From positions 17,339,905 to 17,403,904 of the forward strand of contig NC_060901.1 of assembly GCF_014805685.1 (NCBI RefSeq): DNA of 64,000 nucleotides. The letters run 5' to 3'. Numbering within the stretch: the first letter of the stretch is position 1; every line of letters starts with the position of its first letter. This DNA is from Silurus meridionalis (Eukaryota > Chordata > Actinopteri > Siluriformes > Siluridae). The position numbers were made by a program, and so were the translations under genes. This document shows positions 53,559-64,000 of the stretch, one piece after another. The notes below the pieces were generated by a model that saw nothing but the letters and a program-made list of their open reading frames with translations, was not told the origin of the DNA and did no database searches.

Positions 53559-55033
53559 TCAGTGCTCGTGGTGTCCAGATGGATGAGGGGAAAGTGAAGG
53601 CAGTGCGGGACTGGCCCATCCCAGAGACCATCAAGGAGCTCCAACGCTTTCTGGGCTTCGCCAATTTCTACCGCCGGTTCATCCAGGGCTACAGTCGAAT
53701 CGCCGCTCCCCTCACATCACTCCTCAGGGGTAAGGCACGAATCCTGAAGTGGACCCAGGAGGCTCGGGAGGCTTTCCACGAGCTCCGCCGGCGTTTCTGC
53801 AACGCTCCTGTACTCCGCCACCCGGATCCCAGAAGGCCGTTCGTGGTCGAGGTCGATGCCTCCTCAACTGGCGTAGGGGCGGCCCTCTCTCAATGGTCTG
53901 GTTCCCCTCCTCGGCTCCACCCGTGCGCGTTCTACTCCCACAAGCTCTCCGCGGCCGAGCAGAACTACGGCATCGGCAACCGGAAGCTTCTGGCGATAAA
54001 GCTCGCCCTGGAGGAATGGAGACACTGGTTGGAGGGCGCCGAACACCCGTTCACTGTGATCACTGACCACATGAATCTCCAATACCTGCAAGAGGCTCGG
54101 AGATTGAACCCCAGGCAGGCTCGATGGGCTCTCTTCTTCACCAGGTTCCGTTTTCAGGTCACCTACCGGGCTGGGTCACAGAATGGGAAGAGTGATGCTC
54201 TCTCCCGCGTGTTTGGGCCGGAGGAACCCTGCGATCCAGACCCCATCCTTCCACCTTCGCTCACCGTGGGGCCCATCGTATGGGAGATCGACGAGGAAAT
54301 CCGCACGGCCTCAAGCCAGGAGCCTGTCCCTGAGGGCTGTCCGGAGGGACGGGTGTTCATCCCCACCACCTGTCGGCGGGCTCTCATCCAGTCAGTCCAC
54401 GAAGGGCTGGGTACGGGCCACCCAGGCGAGAAACGCACGGTTCAGCTTGTCCAAGCGCGTTACTGGTGGCCTGGTATGACCAGGGACATCAACCGCTTCG
54501 TCCAGGGATGTGCCACCTGTGCCATGGCAAAGGTCCCACGTCACCTGCCTGTGGGCAAGCTCATGCCGCTCCCGATCCCTCAGCGCCCCTGGTCCCACTT
54601 GGGCATTGACTTTCAGACCGACCTCCCACGGTCCGAGGGCAACACATGCATCCTAGTCGTGGTGGATCGCTTCTCCAAGGGCTGCCGCTTCATCCCCCTA
54701 AAGGGCCTACCCACTGCCCTTGAAACAGCCGAGGCCTTGTTCCACCAGGTTGTCCGCACCTTCGGCCTTCCGGAGGAGATCGTCTCGGACAGGGGACCCC
54801 AATTCACTTCCCGGGTCTGGAGGGCTTTCTTTCGGCTCGTAGGGGTGTTGGTTAACCTCTCCTCTGGCTACCATCCCCAGTCCAACGGCCAAGCGGAGCG
54901 GAAGATCCAGGAGCTGAGCCAGTATCTGAGGGTCTACTGCAGCCAGGACCAGGGGAATTGGTGCCATTTCCTACCATGGGCCGAGTATGCACAAAACTCA
55001 CTCCGTCAAGACACCACAGGCCTCACTCCCTTT
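53545..55033 (+). pseudogene. Gypsy pol: RT connection, RNase H and integrase, ended by an internal stop
   Basis: From [15 protein letters not shown] (end of RT) through [20 protein letters not shown], the frame runs openly to 55033. RNase H spans roughly 53830-54200: [16 protein letters not shown] (first aspartate), [18 protein letters not shown] (where most relatives have RELLA, so the catalytic glutamate position is lysine, codon 53984-53986), [11 protein letters not shown] and NGKSDALSR. The integrase follows with the zinc-binding H-H-C-C module ([12 protein letters not shown], then CATCAMAK) and the DDE residues in [22 protein letters not shown] and [11 protein letters not shown]. The true coding part begins after the deletion junction; the ATG at 53456 lies in unrelated frame. 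A TAG at 55034-55036 ends it early. Confidence 0.9.
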
Positions 55034-55036
55034 TAG

Positions 55037-55350
55037 TGTACGCTGGGTTTCCAACCGCCCTTATTCCCCTGGTCCGACGAGCCCAGCAACGTGCCCGCAG
55101 TGGATGCCTGGTTCCGGGAGAGCAACCGGGTCTGGGAGTCAGCTCACACCCAACTACGTCGGGCGGTTCGAAACACCCGTAGACACGCCGATGCTCGTTG
55201 TCTGGAGTCGACGCGGTTCCGTCCCGGGGACCGGGTCTGGCTGTCAACCAGGGACCTGCGGCTGAAACTCCCGTGCCGTAAGTTGAGCCCCCGGTTCATC
55301 GGGCCCTTTAAGGTGGTCCGTCGCAGAGTCAGGGCATCCGGTGTCGCCCC
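55037..55350 (+). pseudogene. Gypsy integrase C-terminal part after the stop
   Basis: Same frame as the upstream pol: [20 protein letters not shown], then [20 protein letters not shown] and [15 protein letters not shown]. This is the conserved GDxVWLSTxxLxL...[10 protein letters not shown] segment, an SH3-like DNA-binding fold. A chromodomain is usual after it in chromoviruses, but the frame soon becomes glycine-rich at the purine tract, so it is absent or deleted. Confidence 0.85.
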
Positions 55351-55365
55351 TGGGGGAGGGGGTGG

Positions 55366-55696
55366 TGTCAGGGAGCACCCTGCGTCTTCGCCCGCACCAG
55401 CCCCACCCGCACAGAGCTGTTTGCCTAATTACTAACGCGGTGCACCTGATCTCCATCGACCACGCACATATAAGCAGCCTATCTTCACTTCCACTGCGTC
55501 CGTTATTGTTTTCCCACGTCACGCCTGCACCGCCATTCTCCGGCTGCTGCCAGCGCCCCGTGGATTTACTATACACAGACTGCTATTATATTTACAGGAC
55601 TGCAACGCTTCACTGTGTGTGTGTGTTTTTCCCGAGATCTTCATTAAAGACTTGTTGTGCGTCTACTTCGGCTTCCGCCTCATTCTCCGCATCACA
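55366..55696 (+). repeat. 3' LTR of the Gypsy element
   Basis: Nearly identical to the 5' LTR apart from a few substitutions and small length differences: an extra stretch of about 20 bases at 55594-55613, and a few bases missing after GTCACG and in the CGCCATT region. Confidence 0.95.
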
Positions 55697-56397
55697 CTTG
55701 TAATATAATTTGGATTTATATTAACCGTCTGGATTTCTTGCCTGATGTTTTCAATTTTATTATTAAAAAAGTTCATGAAATCATTACTACCTATTGATGG
55801 TGTGCATGTTAGTGCAGTGCTTTTATTTCCTGTTAATTTTGCTACCGTGCTGAATAAAAATCTCGGATTATGCTTGTTATTTTCTATGAGGGTGGAGAAA
55901 TATGCTGATCTAGCAGCACTAAGAGATTTTCTATAATTGAAGAGGCTCTCCTTCCATGCTATTTGAAATACTGTAAAAAATATTTTGACACCATTTACGT
56001 TCTAATTTTCGAGTGGTCTGTTTTAAAGTGGTCTGTTTTTCTCCCTGATCATTTTGGTCTTAAGGGGAGCTACATCATCTAGAGTGTAACGTAACGTTGT
56101 TTCTAGATGTTCAGTGGCCCAGTCGAGCTCGGCGGGGTCTGACGGAGATCTATCTAATATCGTAAATTCTGGAAGATTATTGATAAAACGCGCTGCTGTA
56201 GCTGACGTGAAAGTACGCTTAACACGGTAACGTGGTGAGGTAGAAATGCAATGACTGAGGCAGATTTTAAACGAGATTAGATAATGGTCTGAAATAGCTT
56301 CAGACTGTGGAATTATGACTAAGTTTTTTATTTTTAATTCAAATGTTAACAACAAATCGAGAGTGTGTCCACCACTATGAGTGGGTCCTATGACATT
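55697..56397 (-). pseudogene. L2-group LINE, 5' part: endonuclease end and linker
   Basis: Continues 50047-52213 beyond the Gypsy element. On the minus strand at 56023-56355 it reads EAISDHYLISFKI, with SDH as the last catalytic motif of the apurinic-like endonuclease, then FTSATAARFINNLPEF and ELDWATEHLETTLRYTLDDV with APLKTKMI. Here the usual L2 wording is APLKTRxV. Stops follow. The N-terminal part of the endonuclease is absent, replaced by a Tc1 piece at 56398. Confidence 0.8.
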
Positions 56398-56490
56398 CTG
56401 ATTAAACTCAGCATTCTTTCTCCTCCAAACACGACAAGTTGAGTCTTTACCAAAAAGTTATATTTTGGTTTTATCTGACCATGTGCTTCA
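56398..56490 (-). repeat. Tc1-like scrap
   Basis: AACACGACAAGTTGAGTCTT, CCAAAAAGTTATATTTTGGT and TTTATCTGACCATGTGCTTC form the complement of a Tc1 transposase part common in fish. Confidence 0.5.
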
Positions 56491-58555
56491 CCTGGACTAT
56501 TATTTCCTTTCCTATCCTCCTCTTAAAACATTACTGATTTACTAAAGCCACTTAATACAGTTAACATTATGCCAAAAACAGATCATGAGCGGACAGTAGC
56601 ACTGATCTATTATATGCATTCAATATTTCACAATAATTACCATGTACGTTAATATAATACCATGTGCAATATCACATCATGTCTTATCATCTTGTCTTAA
56701 TACATTTATCATTATCCAAAAATAATAATAATTAGCACATAATAAACTTGGGCATATATTGAAAAATCTCTGTTTACTTACAAATAGTTTTACAGCAACC
56801 TTTTATTCATATTCTTTTACATCAAAACCTTTACAGAAATATTTTCTAGACTGTAAGAACTAATTAAAATACATCATTTGAGACAAAAGTCTCCAACTGC
56901 TTCTTATATAAAATGTATGATGATACATTACTGTTTAACACCCAGTCCTTTAGTGGTGTCCTACCTGAAATCAATCCACCTCTTAATACTATCGTTATGA
57001 CGCCACGGCTGTAGAAACTATCAATATTACAGAGAAACGCAGTGTAACAGAGCACTGCATGACAGACAGGAATCTCATACAGCCAAATTGTATGCCATTA
57101 CACCATTCAACACATCTCCTTTCACTAAAAAAAATACACGACTTTATTTGAGCTTGCGCAGTACAGATTTGTGAACTCTGACTAGTGTGCTCTCTAACCA
57201 TCCAGTCAAAGACCTGAAAATGTTCACATGGTCAGACACTTTCTAGAGGACCTCAGAGAAGCTGAATAGCAGTCTGATTGGTTAAAGCAAAAACTTTGAA
57301 CAACATGGATTTTACACTACAAGAACTCAGTGCTGACCGTGAAGGACTTATGGCAAATCCTTTTGACCCCTGGCAACACATGATGTCACATGATGTCTGA
57401 AAAACAGATACTCTGGAACGTGAGAAAAAATGCTATGAAACGAAGAGAATAGACTATTGGGAATAATTTATGAACAGAAATATATTATAACATAAGTCAC
57501 CGCCGCTTAATAGTGATAATATTTTATCGTGACAGGCTCTGGTCCATTCACACAATATCACTGAATTGATAAATCAGCGAGCTGCAGAAACAATCACCAG
57601 AATGTCCTGCTGAACAAGCGGAAAAGATACAATGCTTGTAAATAACACCAGGGGAGGTTTTGGATGTCCACATAGTGTGTACTCTAGATACTTCAGTGAT
57701 TAGATTGCATATCACTTATAAGATCCAGGAAAAGAGAAAACACACTCAACATGTCTCAAGGGCAGATTCTGAAGTTTAGTTCATTCTTTAATTACTTCAT
57801 TGTAGACTATGTGTTCATTTTAAGTAAGTCCATTTAGAATTACTATAGCACATCTGCTGTGTGATTTGACAATATAATGCATGGTGTCAGGCTCATAGCG
57901 GGATTGTATTTGTTTTTACTGCGGATTTCAGCATGACCTTCTATTTAAATGGTAATTTTGGCTGTTTAGCACAAGAACCAAACAACTGAAATGGATTTAA
58001 AATGATTGTTGTGTTGAAAAGTTTCAGATGTTTCCAGGTACTTTTGAGCTGGTTTGCTGTTTGTCGCTACACACAGAAAACTAAAGGTATTGTTTCTGTA
58101 CCTCAAGGTATATTTGCCATGATAGTACCCTATAAGGTACAGAAAATGGTTCTTTGTGAAATGAACCACAGAACCACAGAAATGGTTCTGTGTGTATGCA
58201 CTTGTTTTAAACCAAATCGCCAGCATGTGATTGTTCTGAAAGTGTTCTGAATCACCCTACTAGGGTTTTGGTCCTTCATAATGTTGAAGTAAAAGCTTTG
58301 CAAAAAAATAAAATAAATAAATAAAAAGAGAGAACACTGTGTCATCTTTGTAACAATGTACTTGTCGCAAAATATTAAATAGTGTTTCAAATGAATTGTA
58401 TTGTAATTACAGGTGCCCCCTTCTTTCATTTTCCAAGTGTCTCAGTTTTAGTTTAGCATAGACCACATGCAGTGACTGGACAGATGGTTATTACCAGGTC
58501 TAAATAATACAGCAGACAATGACATTCTGTACAATTTTGTGCTTCCAACTTTGTA
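56491..58555. other. No gene recognised
   Basis: About 2 kb of AT-rich DNA. Frames at 57966-58429 are not supported by any motif. A small palindromic stretch (GGTTCTTTGTGAAATGAACC) lies near 58148. Confidence 0.45.
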
Positions 58556-58559
58556 GCAA

Positions 58560-59200
58560 AAATTTGCAGAATAGCCACATACCTCAGAGGCCTTTAAACC
58601 CGGCAGTAAAATTTGCTATTGACTGTCTGGCCCCAGGAAAAATATTCTTGATGCACAATGCAGCGAATTTCAAAGAAGACAATGGGCATGCACTTGATCG
58701 AGCTGCACTTGATCGAGCTAAAGATGGGTTATTCACGGCATGCTGACTGAGTCCTGGGAAAACTTCGATTAGTGTTCCCTCTGCTCCAGGGTCAGCAGCT
58801 TGGGGATGAACTTGGCAACAACAAGGCACATGTTCAAATCACACGTGAGGATTGCCTTGACTGTTCTGTATAACACACCAACAATTGCAGCAATTTTGTG
58901 AATTGTTGTCCGATGATCATCATGCACAAGTTGCCGAATGATTTTTACATTTTCGGGGTTAAGCTAATTAAAGGTCTTCCTGATCTCTCGTCGTCTTACT
59001 GTGATGTTCTTCCACTCTTGAAGCCCACGTGCTACTCAATGTCACATGTCTCTTTAGCAAATTTGCCCATTTTTATGAAGAATTTAACGTTTTCTATCCA
59101 TGATAAAATCGCAGAAGTGGTAACAAACGTGGTCAGAATAGCACCAGTTGCACAGCTCCCAATGTACACAGGATGATGTCTTTTGGAAAACTGACTTTGA
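58560..59200 (-). pseudogene. mariner (Mos-like) transposase remnant
   Basis: The minus strand gives, in order, MGKFAKET, DDERSGRPLISLTPKM, LKSFGNLCMMIIGQQFTKLL, then LLPSSSPSC and CIKNIFPGARQSIANFTAGF near 58590-58660. In Mos/irritans mariners the matching order is VEDDxRSGRP(S/P)T, VRELVxxDRRLTIREL, and an HxEFLPxGQTVNxxFY segment in the catalytic core. The DDD catalytic motifs themselves are not intact, and the frame changes several times. I saw no terminal repeats. Confidence 0.65.
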
Positions 59201-59925
59201 AGGTTAAGGTTAAGCTAAAACTTTTTGATACTGCCTTGTACAGTATGGGTATGATGATCATGTGTCACATACTTTTGACTATAAAATGTATGTCTGGCTG
59301 TTGTAATTACAGCCTGTTTGAAATGCAACACTGAAACAAATGTAAGAAATTGACAATTTGCCTCTGAGACATGGAAAACCAATAACCCAAAACTTTTTAG
59401 AACCTGTATAATCTTTATATTTCTATCACATGTGCATCAGCTGAGCCAAGCTGGATGATGCATAGGGAGCAGGTTGACAGCCGGGCTCATAGCAGGGCTT
59501 AAGAAAGTGGCTTTCCAAGTGCAAGTGTCAAAGGACTAGCTTAAAAAAAGGCCAACTATGCTTGAGGGTAAGAGAGTGGTCTTTACTGTCCAGCTCAAAA
59601 CAGAGGCTGACAGAGTGACCTCTCCAGCTCAGCCAACTACAGAAACAACAGGGCAAGTTCTACAGAAGAATTCATGCTAGAGGTCAACCAGGTGGACTTC
59701 GACAAGATGCCAAAGCCAGAGGATGACAAGGCATCCCTTCAAGCCTCTCATAGTGACATTGTCAAAAATTAAATCAACTCTGCTCTTGGATTCAATTTAA
59801 TTTCAATACAACACTTTAATGACAATGACACTGTGACACTTAATACTGTACATTCTTCAGTATTGGACAGTTGAAAAAGCATTACATATTTTACTCATGT
59901 CCTGCTCTGTATGAATTTGTAATAA
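59201..59925. other. No gene recognised
   Basis: No supported frame or repeat end. Confidence 0.45.
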
Positions 59926-59929
59926 AAAT

Positions 59930-60330
59930 GATTTGACATTTGACTGTATTTGTATAGCGCTTTTAACAATGGGCATTGTCTTAAAGCAAGTTAACAGATA
60001 TAAAGCATATATAAAAGATAATGTAGAGGTTTAGTACCAATATTTTTTTTCTTTTAAATTAAAGTTTATCCCTTATGAGCGAGCCATTAGCATCTGTGGC
60101 AAGGAAAAAACTCAAGAGGAAGAAACCTTGAAAGTACTGAAAGAACTCACCCTCATTATGAAATGTCCATTCACTACAGTTCAATTATTGTTGTAGAGTT
60201 CAGAGATGGGTGTTTCAATTCAGAACTATTCATGCCCACTGCGGTCCTAAGCCATTGTAGTAGACTATTGATATTATAACAGTAAAAATCCATCCTCAAG
60301 GTCCTTGAGTTGCACAAAGTGGTCTCCAAT
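59930..60330 (-). repeat. L2-type LINE 3' end, old copy
   Basis: CTGTATTTGTATAGCGCTTT then AACAATGGGCATTGTC, TGGCAAGGAAAAAACTCAAG and GAAACCTTGAAAGTACTG, in the same order as 10207 and 50047 but more diverged. Confidence 0.6.
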
Positions 60331-61478
60331 TGAAGAAAATTGAAGGATGTCACCAGGAGTAGGATGTCAGGATTAATTAGACAGATTCAAAGGCAAAAAA
60401 GGAACAAGAACACTGGTCACTGGTACCTCAATGACTCTGCTGAAGGCATCACTGACCCCCTCCATACGCCAACATAGTGACAGTTTTCATACTGGCAGAA
60501 GGAGCTCCTTTAGAATATAGAAAACTTGCCTGGTGGACCAGAACCACATGTTCATGTCAGGCATCAAGTCATATGATTGCAAACACCTGAATCATGTTTA
60601 TGCACAATGAGCACTGGTATTTAAGTTCCACTTATGTAGAGTTCAATATAAGTATTGTAATTACCAAGTTTAATTACACGATGTATGTAAGTGGTTTTAT
60701 CTATACCATTTTAAAATTAATGCCATGCTTGTCCAGATTGTGTTTATCTTTCATTGTCCCTGTCTTTCATTCGAGTGGGTTTTACTTTAAATAAAATGTT
60801 CTGCACTTACAGTACATCCATTTCCAAATCATCACCCACACATCTTTTTAAACAAAAGAAATGTATCATGGAGGAAAAATAGGTTTTTTTATATTATGTA
60901 TTATTGCCATATTTATTGAAATAAAAACGATAAGCAAAACCTTTTTTTGTCTATGCAAAGATTGCTCTTTAATTACAGGGGGCGGATGAGATATGTGATG
61001 TAAATTCAATCATGTGATGTGGTCAATAAGAGTAATGCAAATTGTCTCCCACCAACATGTTTATCTGAAGGTCAGAGCTAGAAAATTAATTAGCTCGTAT
61101 CCAAATCATTGGAAGTCTTGTTTCAGCATGGGAAGGTATAATAAACATGCCATTAGTTCCATTAATTTAATAATTTAAATGACTATAAATGAATAATTTA
61201 TATAAACAACATTTCATATGCCAATATAGACAGCAGTATGGCAATTATTGTAGGCCCTAAATGCTATGTGCAACAGCTCCGGTCTCTGCAAAACATACCA
61301 TGTGTATTCTCTGGCCTTGGCTTTGTTTTATACTTCTGAATTTCTGAAGTTTCTGGAAACATTTATACTTGCGTCTGCAACATATTTGCTGGTAAATTGT
61401 TGCATTATCTAGAATCCAGTGTAGCGCACTGCACACCAAACTGGATTTATTGGTTAACATCGTTACATTTCTGTTCAT
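60331..61478. other. No gene recognised
   Basis: AT-rich; no supported frame. Confidence 0.45.
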
Positions 61479-61480
61479 CC

Positions 61481-61556
61481 TACAGCAAGATGCTGACCCA
61501 AAACATACCTCGAGGCTGTGTCAGAACTACCTTAAAAGAAAACAAGACCATTAAAA
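61481..61556 (+). pseudogene. Tc1 transposase scrap with DPKHT motif
   Basis: Plus strand reads LQQDADPKHTSRLCQNYLKR followed by KQDH. It is the block around the second catalytic aspartate. Nothing of the flanking transposase is kept. Confidence 0.75.
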
Positions 61557-61870
61557 GTTAATGATGTGATTTATCGAATTAATACTCTTTTTTAACATAT
61601 TTGCATTGGAATAAATGATTAGTTTATTTAGAATTTTTAGCAGATCAGTAGAGCTATACTTCTATTATTTAGAAAATGACCATTAATTTGTGACCGATAT
61701 TTTATATGTAGATTGATTTCTCTTCGCTAAACGGTTTCTCTACTATGTTCTCTCAGCACCACTGCTGCTACATGAATATGATGTTTTACAACAATACAGA
61801 CTGAGACTGAGGCGTGTCCTGAGAGTCACATTGAATATAGATTAGCATGGCAGAGGTACACTTAAAAAAT
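61557..61870. repeat. Second copy of the CATCG-type hAT-like repeat (middle part)
   Basis: Shares GACCGATATTTTATATG, TTTCTCTTCGCTAAACGG, TGCTGCTACATGAATATGA and GAGGCGTGTCCTGAGAGTCA with 9640-9800. The ends are missing. Confidence 0.5.
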
Positions 61871-62254
61871 GTACTTATATAATGGTCAGTTTTAATAAAC
61901 CCACCTTTGTTTACAGGACGTTATGAATGCAATTAGCTGAATTCACATACGGTACAGTACTTATGTCATTTTTACTCAAATGTAATTCTGTTGGCTTTAC
62001 ATAAGTGTTGATTGATCGACTTAACATTGTTGATTAAAATGGAAAACCCAATAAAAATAGGACCATTGCGGGTACCATAGCTACTCAAGCGGAGGCGGAA
62101 GACAAACAAAAGGGCGAAGTTTGAACCACTTACAAACCACTTTGAGGAGAAGAAGAAGAAAAAGGTTGTGACTGTCATTTACTAATATTTTTTTTTATTC
62201 TTTAACATCGGAATAAATACTGCTTAAAAAAGATGAAGTAGGTGTCCACAGAGT

Positions 62255-62352
62255 TCACAATGGACATTGTCTCAAAGCAGTTTTACAGAACTTAAGAGGA
62301 AGAACCGAACTCAAAAGAAAACATCCTCATTTGGGTGATATCAAGGGAGTGC
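62255..62352 (-). repeat. L2-type LINE 3'-UTR fragment
   Basis: ACAATGGACATTGTCTCAAA and CATCCTCATTTGGGTGATAT, as in 11540-11775. Confidence 0.55.
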
Positions 62353-62359
62353 TTGTGAG

Positions 62360-63005
62360 TAATTTCCACTTTCGCATAATGATCTTTCATTGTCTCTACT
62401 TAATGTCTCTACTTTTCTACAGAATGATTCCTTCTCAACACAGAGAGCTCGCATTCTCAGAGCACTTTCTGTGTACCTTAATGAAGACTACAGTATGAAA
62501 AGGATATGCTATAAGTGTTCTCAGGCATTCTTTTATGAATATTTAAAGTAAGAAATAGCCTCTAAAATCACTAGGCAATACAATACAGCGCTCATGTACA
62601 CATTCACATAATTCACATAATATATTCAAGAAATAAATATAAATACATAAAGTATATTTAACTCAGTGCAAGCACAAAAAGCATAAACACAGTAGAGAGG
62701 TATTTTAATAAAAAAAAAAAACTGTATAGTTTGGTAACTAACTGAGCAGTTGCAATAGTATCAGTTGTGCTTTATAATTGCTGGTGGCTTTATTGTACCC
62801 TAAAATCTAATAGGAGATATTTATCTTTCCTGGGCAACTCACTGATGTAAAACATTAAGGAACAGACAATTAATACAAAAATCTCAGATAATTCTTTTTT
62901 TGGACGTTATGCAAAGTGCTGTTCAATTTTCAAACTGCATTTGTTATTGCAATTAAAATGAATGAACAGTGTCATAGTGTTTCTTGTTTACACATGATAG
63001 ATGCG
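62360..63005. other. No gene recognised
   Basis: AT-rich; no supported frame. Confidence 0.45.
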
Positions 63006-63009
63006 TTGT

Positions 63010-63662
63010 TTGCTTGAGAGTGGAGCATGCTCAGGGGTTTCAGCTCTGGGGCTGATGATATTAAGGAGTTACGTCGCGCAGCTGACCTAACCCTTAGGGC
63101 CACCAAAGAAACAGTGCGGGCCATTGGCCAGACCATGTCAGCCTTAGTAGCCACAGAAAGGCATTTGTGGCTCATCCTGTCGGAGATTCCCGACAGGGAC
63201 AAGGCTTTTCTGCTGAATGCCCCAGTAGCTACTTCTGGCCTGTTTGGTGGCGCGGTGGCGTCGACAAGTTTTAGGAGTCGAAAAAGCAATCAACGGCGTT
63301 CCAGCGGTACCTCCTTCCTCGCCGCTCTCATGGGGCTGCTTGGCGGGTGCAGCCACAGTCCGGCCAGCCAGGCATCGCAAAGCCCAAAAACAGCTGCTCT
63401 ACCAACTAAAAAAGCCGGCCGAAATGAGGGTGGTCCTCTCCTTAAACAAACAGACCGTGGTGCAGAGGCCCTGACAATCAGAGTGCCCTATATCGAGAAT
63501 GGTGTACCTCATTACATGGTGCCCGTCCCTCCTCAGCACCACCAGGAGGCCAAGCTGTTAGCCCTGCTAACAGCCCAGGCTGTTAGCCCTGCGCTTCAGG
63601 GCACAGCCTCCCTCCAGAGGGTTGTCTCCTTCCAACTCTGCCCGAAAGATCGCTGCGGATAG
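63010..63662 (+). pseudogene. DIRS-type retrotransposon gag, C-terminal half
   Basis: The open frame starting at 63027 reads DDIKELRRAADLTLRATKET then VRAIGQTMSALVATERHLWL and LSEIPDRDKAFLLNAPVATS with GLFGGAV. In fish DIRS1-like elements this is the conserved gag helix region (KELRxAADLxLRATKxTA, VERHLWLxLSxIxDKDRxFLLDAPxxxxGLFG). After GGAV the frame shifts. In another frame it reads RKAQKQLLYQLKKPAEMRVV then LSLNKQTVV, the end of the gag domain. It is 211 codons long but chimeric in frame after about residue 75. No protease or RT follows in the window. Confidence 0.75.
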
Positions 63663-63664
63663 AG

Positions 63665-64000
63665 GAGACCTGCTGCCTCTCAGGAGGCCTCAAAGGCTGC
63701 AGGGAAGGCTCCAGAGTGGCTAAAATATGTATACATACTATCAGTCAAAATATTTCTAACATTTTTAGTTCAACTTTATAATATATACATTTTACATTTA
63801 CAGATGTATATAGGATACATCAGTGTTCTCAGACATTTCAGTAAACAGCGGAAACTTAGCTGGATGTGTGTGAGATGCAATGGTTGTGAAGGTGTGAAAG
63901 CCTGTTATATGTTAATGGAAGTAACTGGCTTTTTCTTTTCAGTGTAGATGGAGTGCCAGGGATGGTGGCTTGTGGAACTTTAGTATGTAAACAGCTTCAC
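63665..64000. other. No gene recognised
   Basis: The first 60 bases may still be DIRS sequence. The rest has no recognisable content. Confidence 0.4.

Larger units (their letters stand above)
52214..55696 (+). mobile_element. Gypsy (Ty3-like) LTR retrotransposon, internally deleted, young
   Basis: Two LTRs (52214-52525 and 55366-55696) bracket a 2.8-kb interior, and CTTGT is duplicated on both sides (52209-52213 and 55697-55701). A purine-rich tract, CTGGGGGAGGGGGTGG, precedes the 3' LTR. I could not recognise a tRNA primer-binding site after the 5' LTR. The interior keeps gag, RNase H and integrase but has lost the nucleocapsid-protease part and the RT core. Its GC content is well above the surroundings. 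It landed in an L2 LINE of opposite orientation. Confidence 0.95.

Noticed and set aside
52565..54967. Long minus-strand and alternate-frame open readings over the Gypsy element
   Set aside because: They are shadows produced by the GC-rich gag-pol sequence on the other strand or frame.
62972..63289. 105-codon minus-strand frame
   Set aside because: It is the complement of the DIRS gag region, which has clear family motifs on the plus strand.

Overview
The window looks like intergenic or intronic DNA of a ray-finned fish. It is AT-rich, full of microsatellites and crowded with the mixture of elements typical of teleosts: Tc1/mariner, hAT, piggyBac, DIRS, BEL/Pao, Gypsy, L2-group and RTE-like LINEs, and tRNA-derived SINEs. 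A catfish is possible but the sequence does not prove it. I found no host protein-coding gene, rRNA gene or functional tRNA gene. Nearly all long open frames are decayed transposon proteins or frames open by chance.

Layout. 1-873: end of a Tc1-like element. About 2160-7825: a decayed BEL/Pao retrotransposon on the minus strand, broken by a DIRS end (3155), a hAT miniature element (3821-4693, itself carrying a solo LTR at 4200-4589) and a 2.5-kb piggyBac element (5058-7593). 7836-14930: a ZMYM/hAT-like fragment, L2 3' ends, SINE pieces, two Tc1 remnants and a broken hAT transposase. 15398-20423: a 5-kb terminal-inverted-repeat element flanked by AT dinucleotides. It contains an apparent two-exon gene end, a long fold-back with 38-bp minisatellite arms, and a 1-kb LTR-like block with a splice-joined copy of its own exons. 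21365-25746: LINE 3' ends and pogo-like and hAT miniature elements. 27568-34583: Tc1, two solo or nested LTR/hAT structures, an RTE-like LINE and a hAT split by another hAT and by DIRS RNase H sequence. 36206-39740: SINE, pogo-like element, deleted Tc1 and LINE pieces. 42190-44459: LINE RT and an LTR. 45420-48960: SINE, LINE and Tc1 pieces. 49586-56490: DIRS 5' part, then an L2-group LINE (minus) split by a young Gypsy provirus-like element (52214-55696). 58560-64000: mariner, L2 3' ends, Tc1, hAT and DIRS gag fragments.

How the parts fit. Insertion order can be read from target-site duplications. The Gypsy element has near-identical LTRs and a perfect 5-bp duplication, and looks youngest. 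The BEL/Pao and L2 copies are older hosts. None of the elements looks autonomous: Gypsy lacks the protease and RT core and has an internal stop, piggyBac lacks its C-terminal half, and the intact-ended Tc1 is internally deleted. The most unusual area is 15.4-20.4 kb, where terminal repeats, coding exons, a large hairpin and a spliced-RNA-like duplication occur together.
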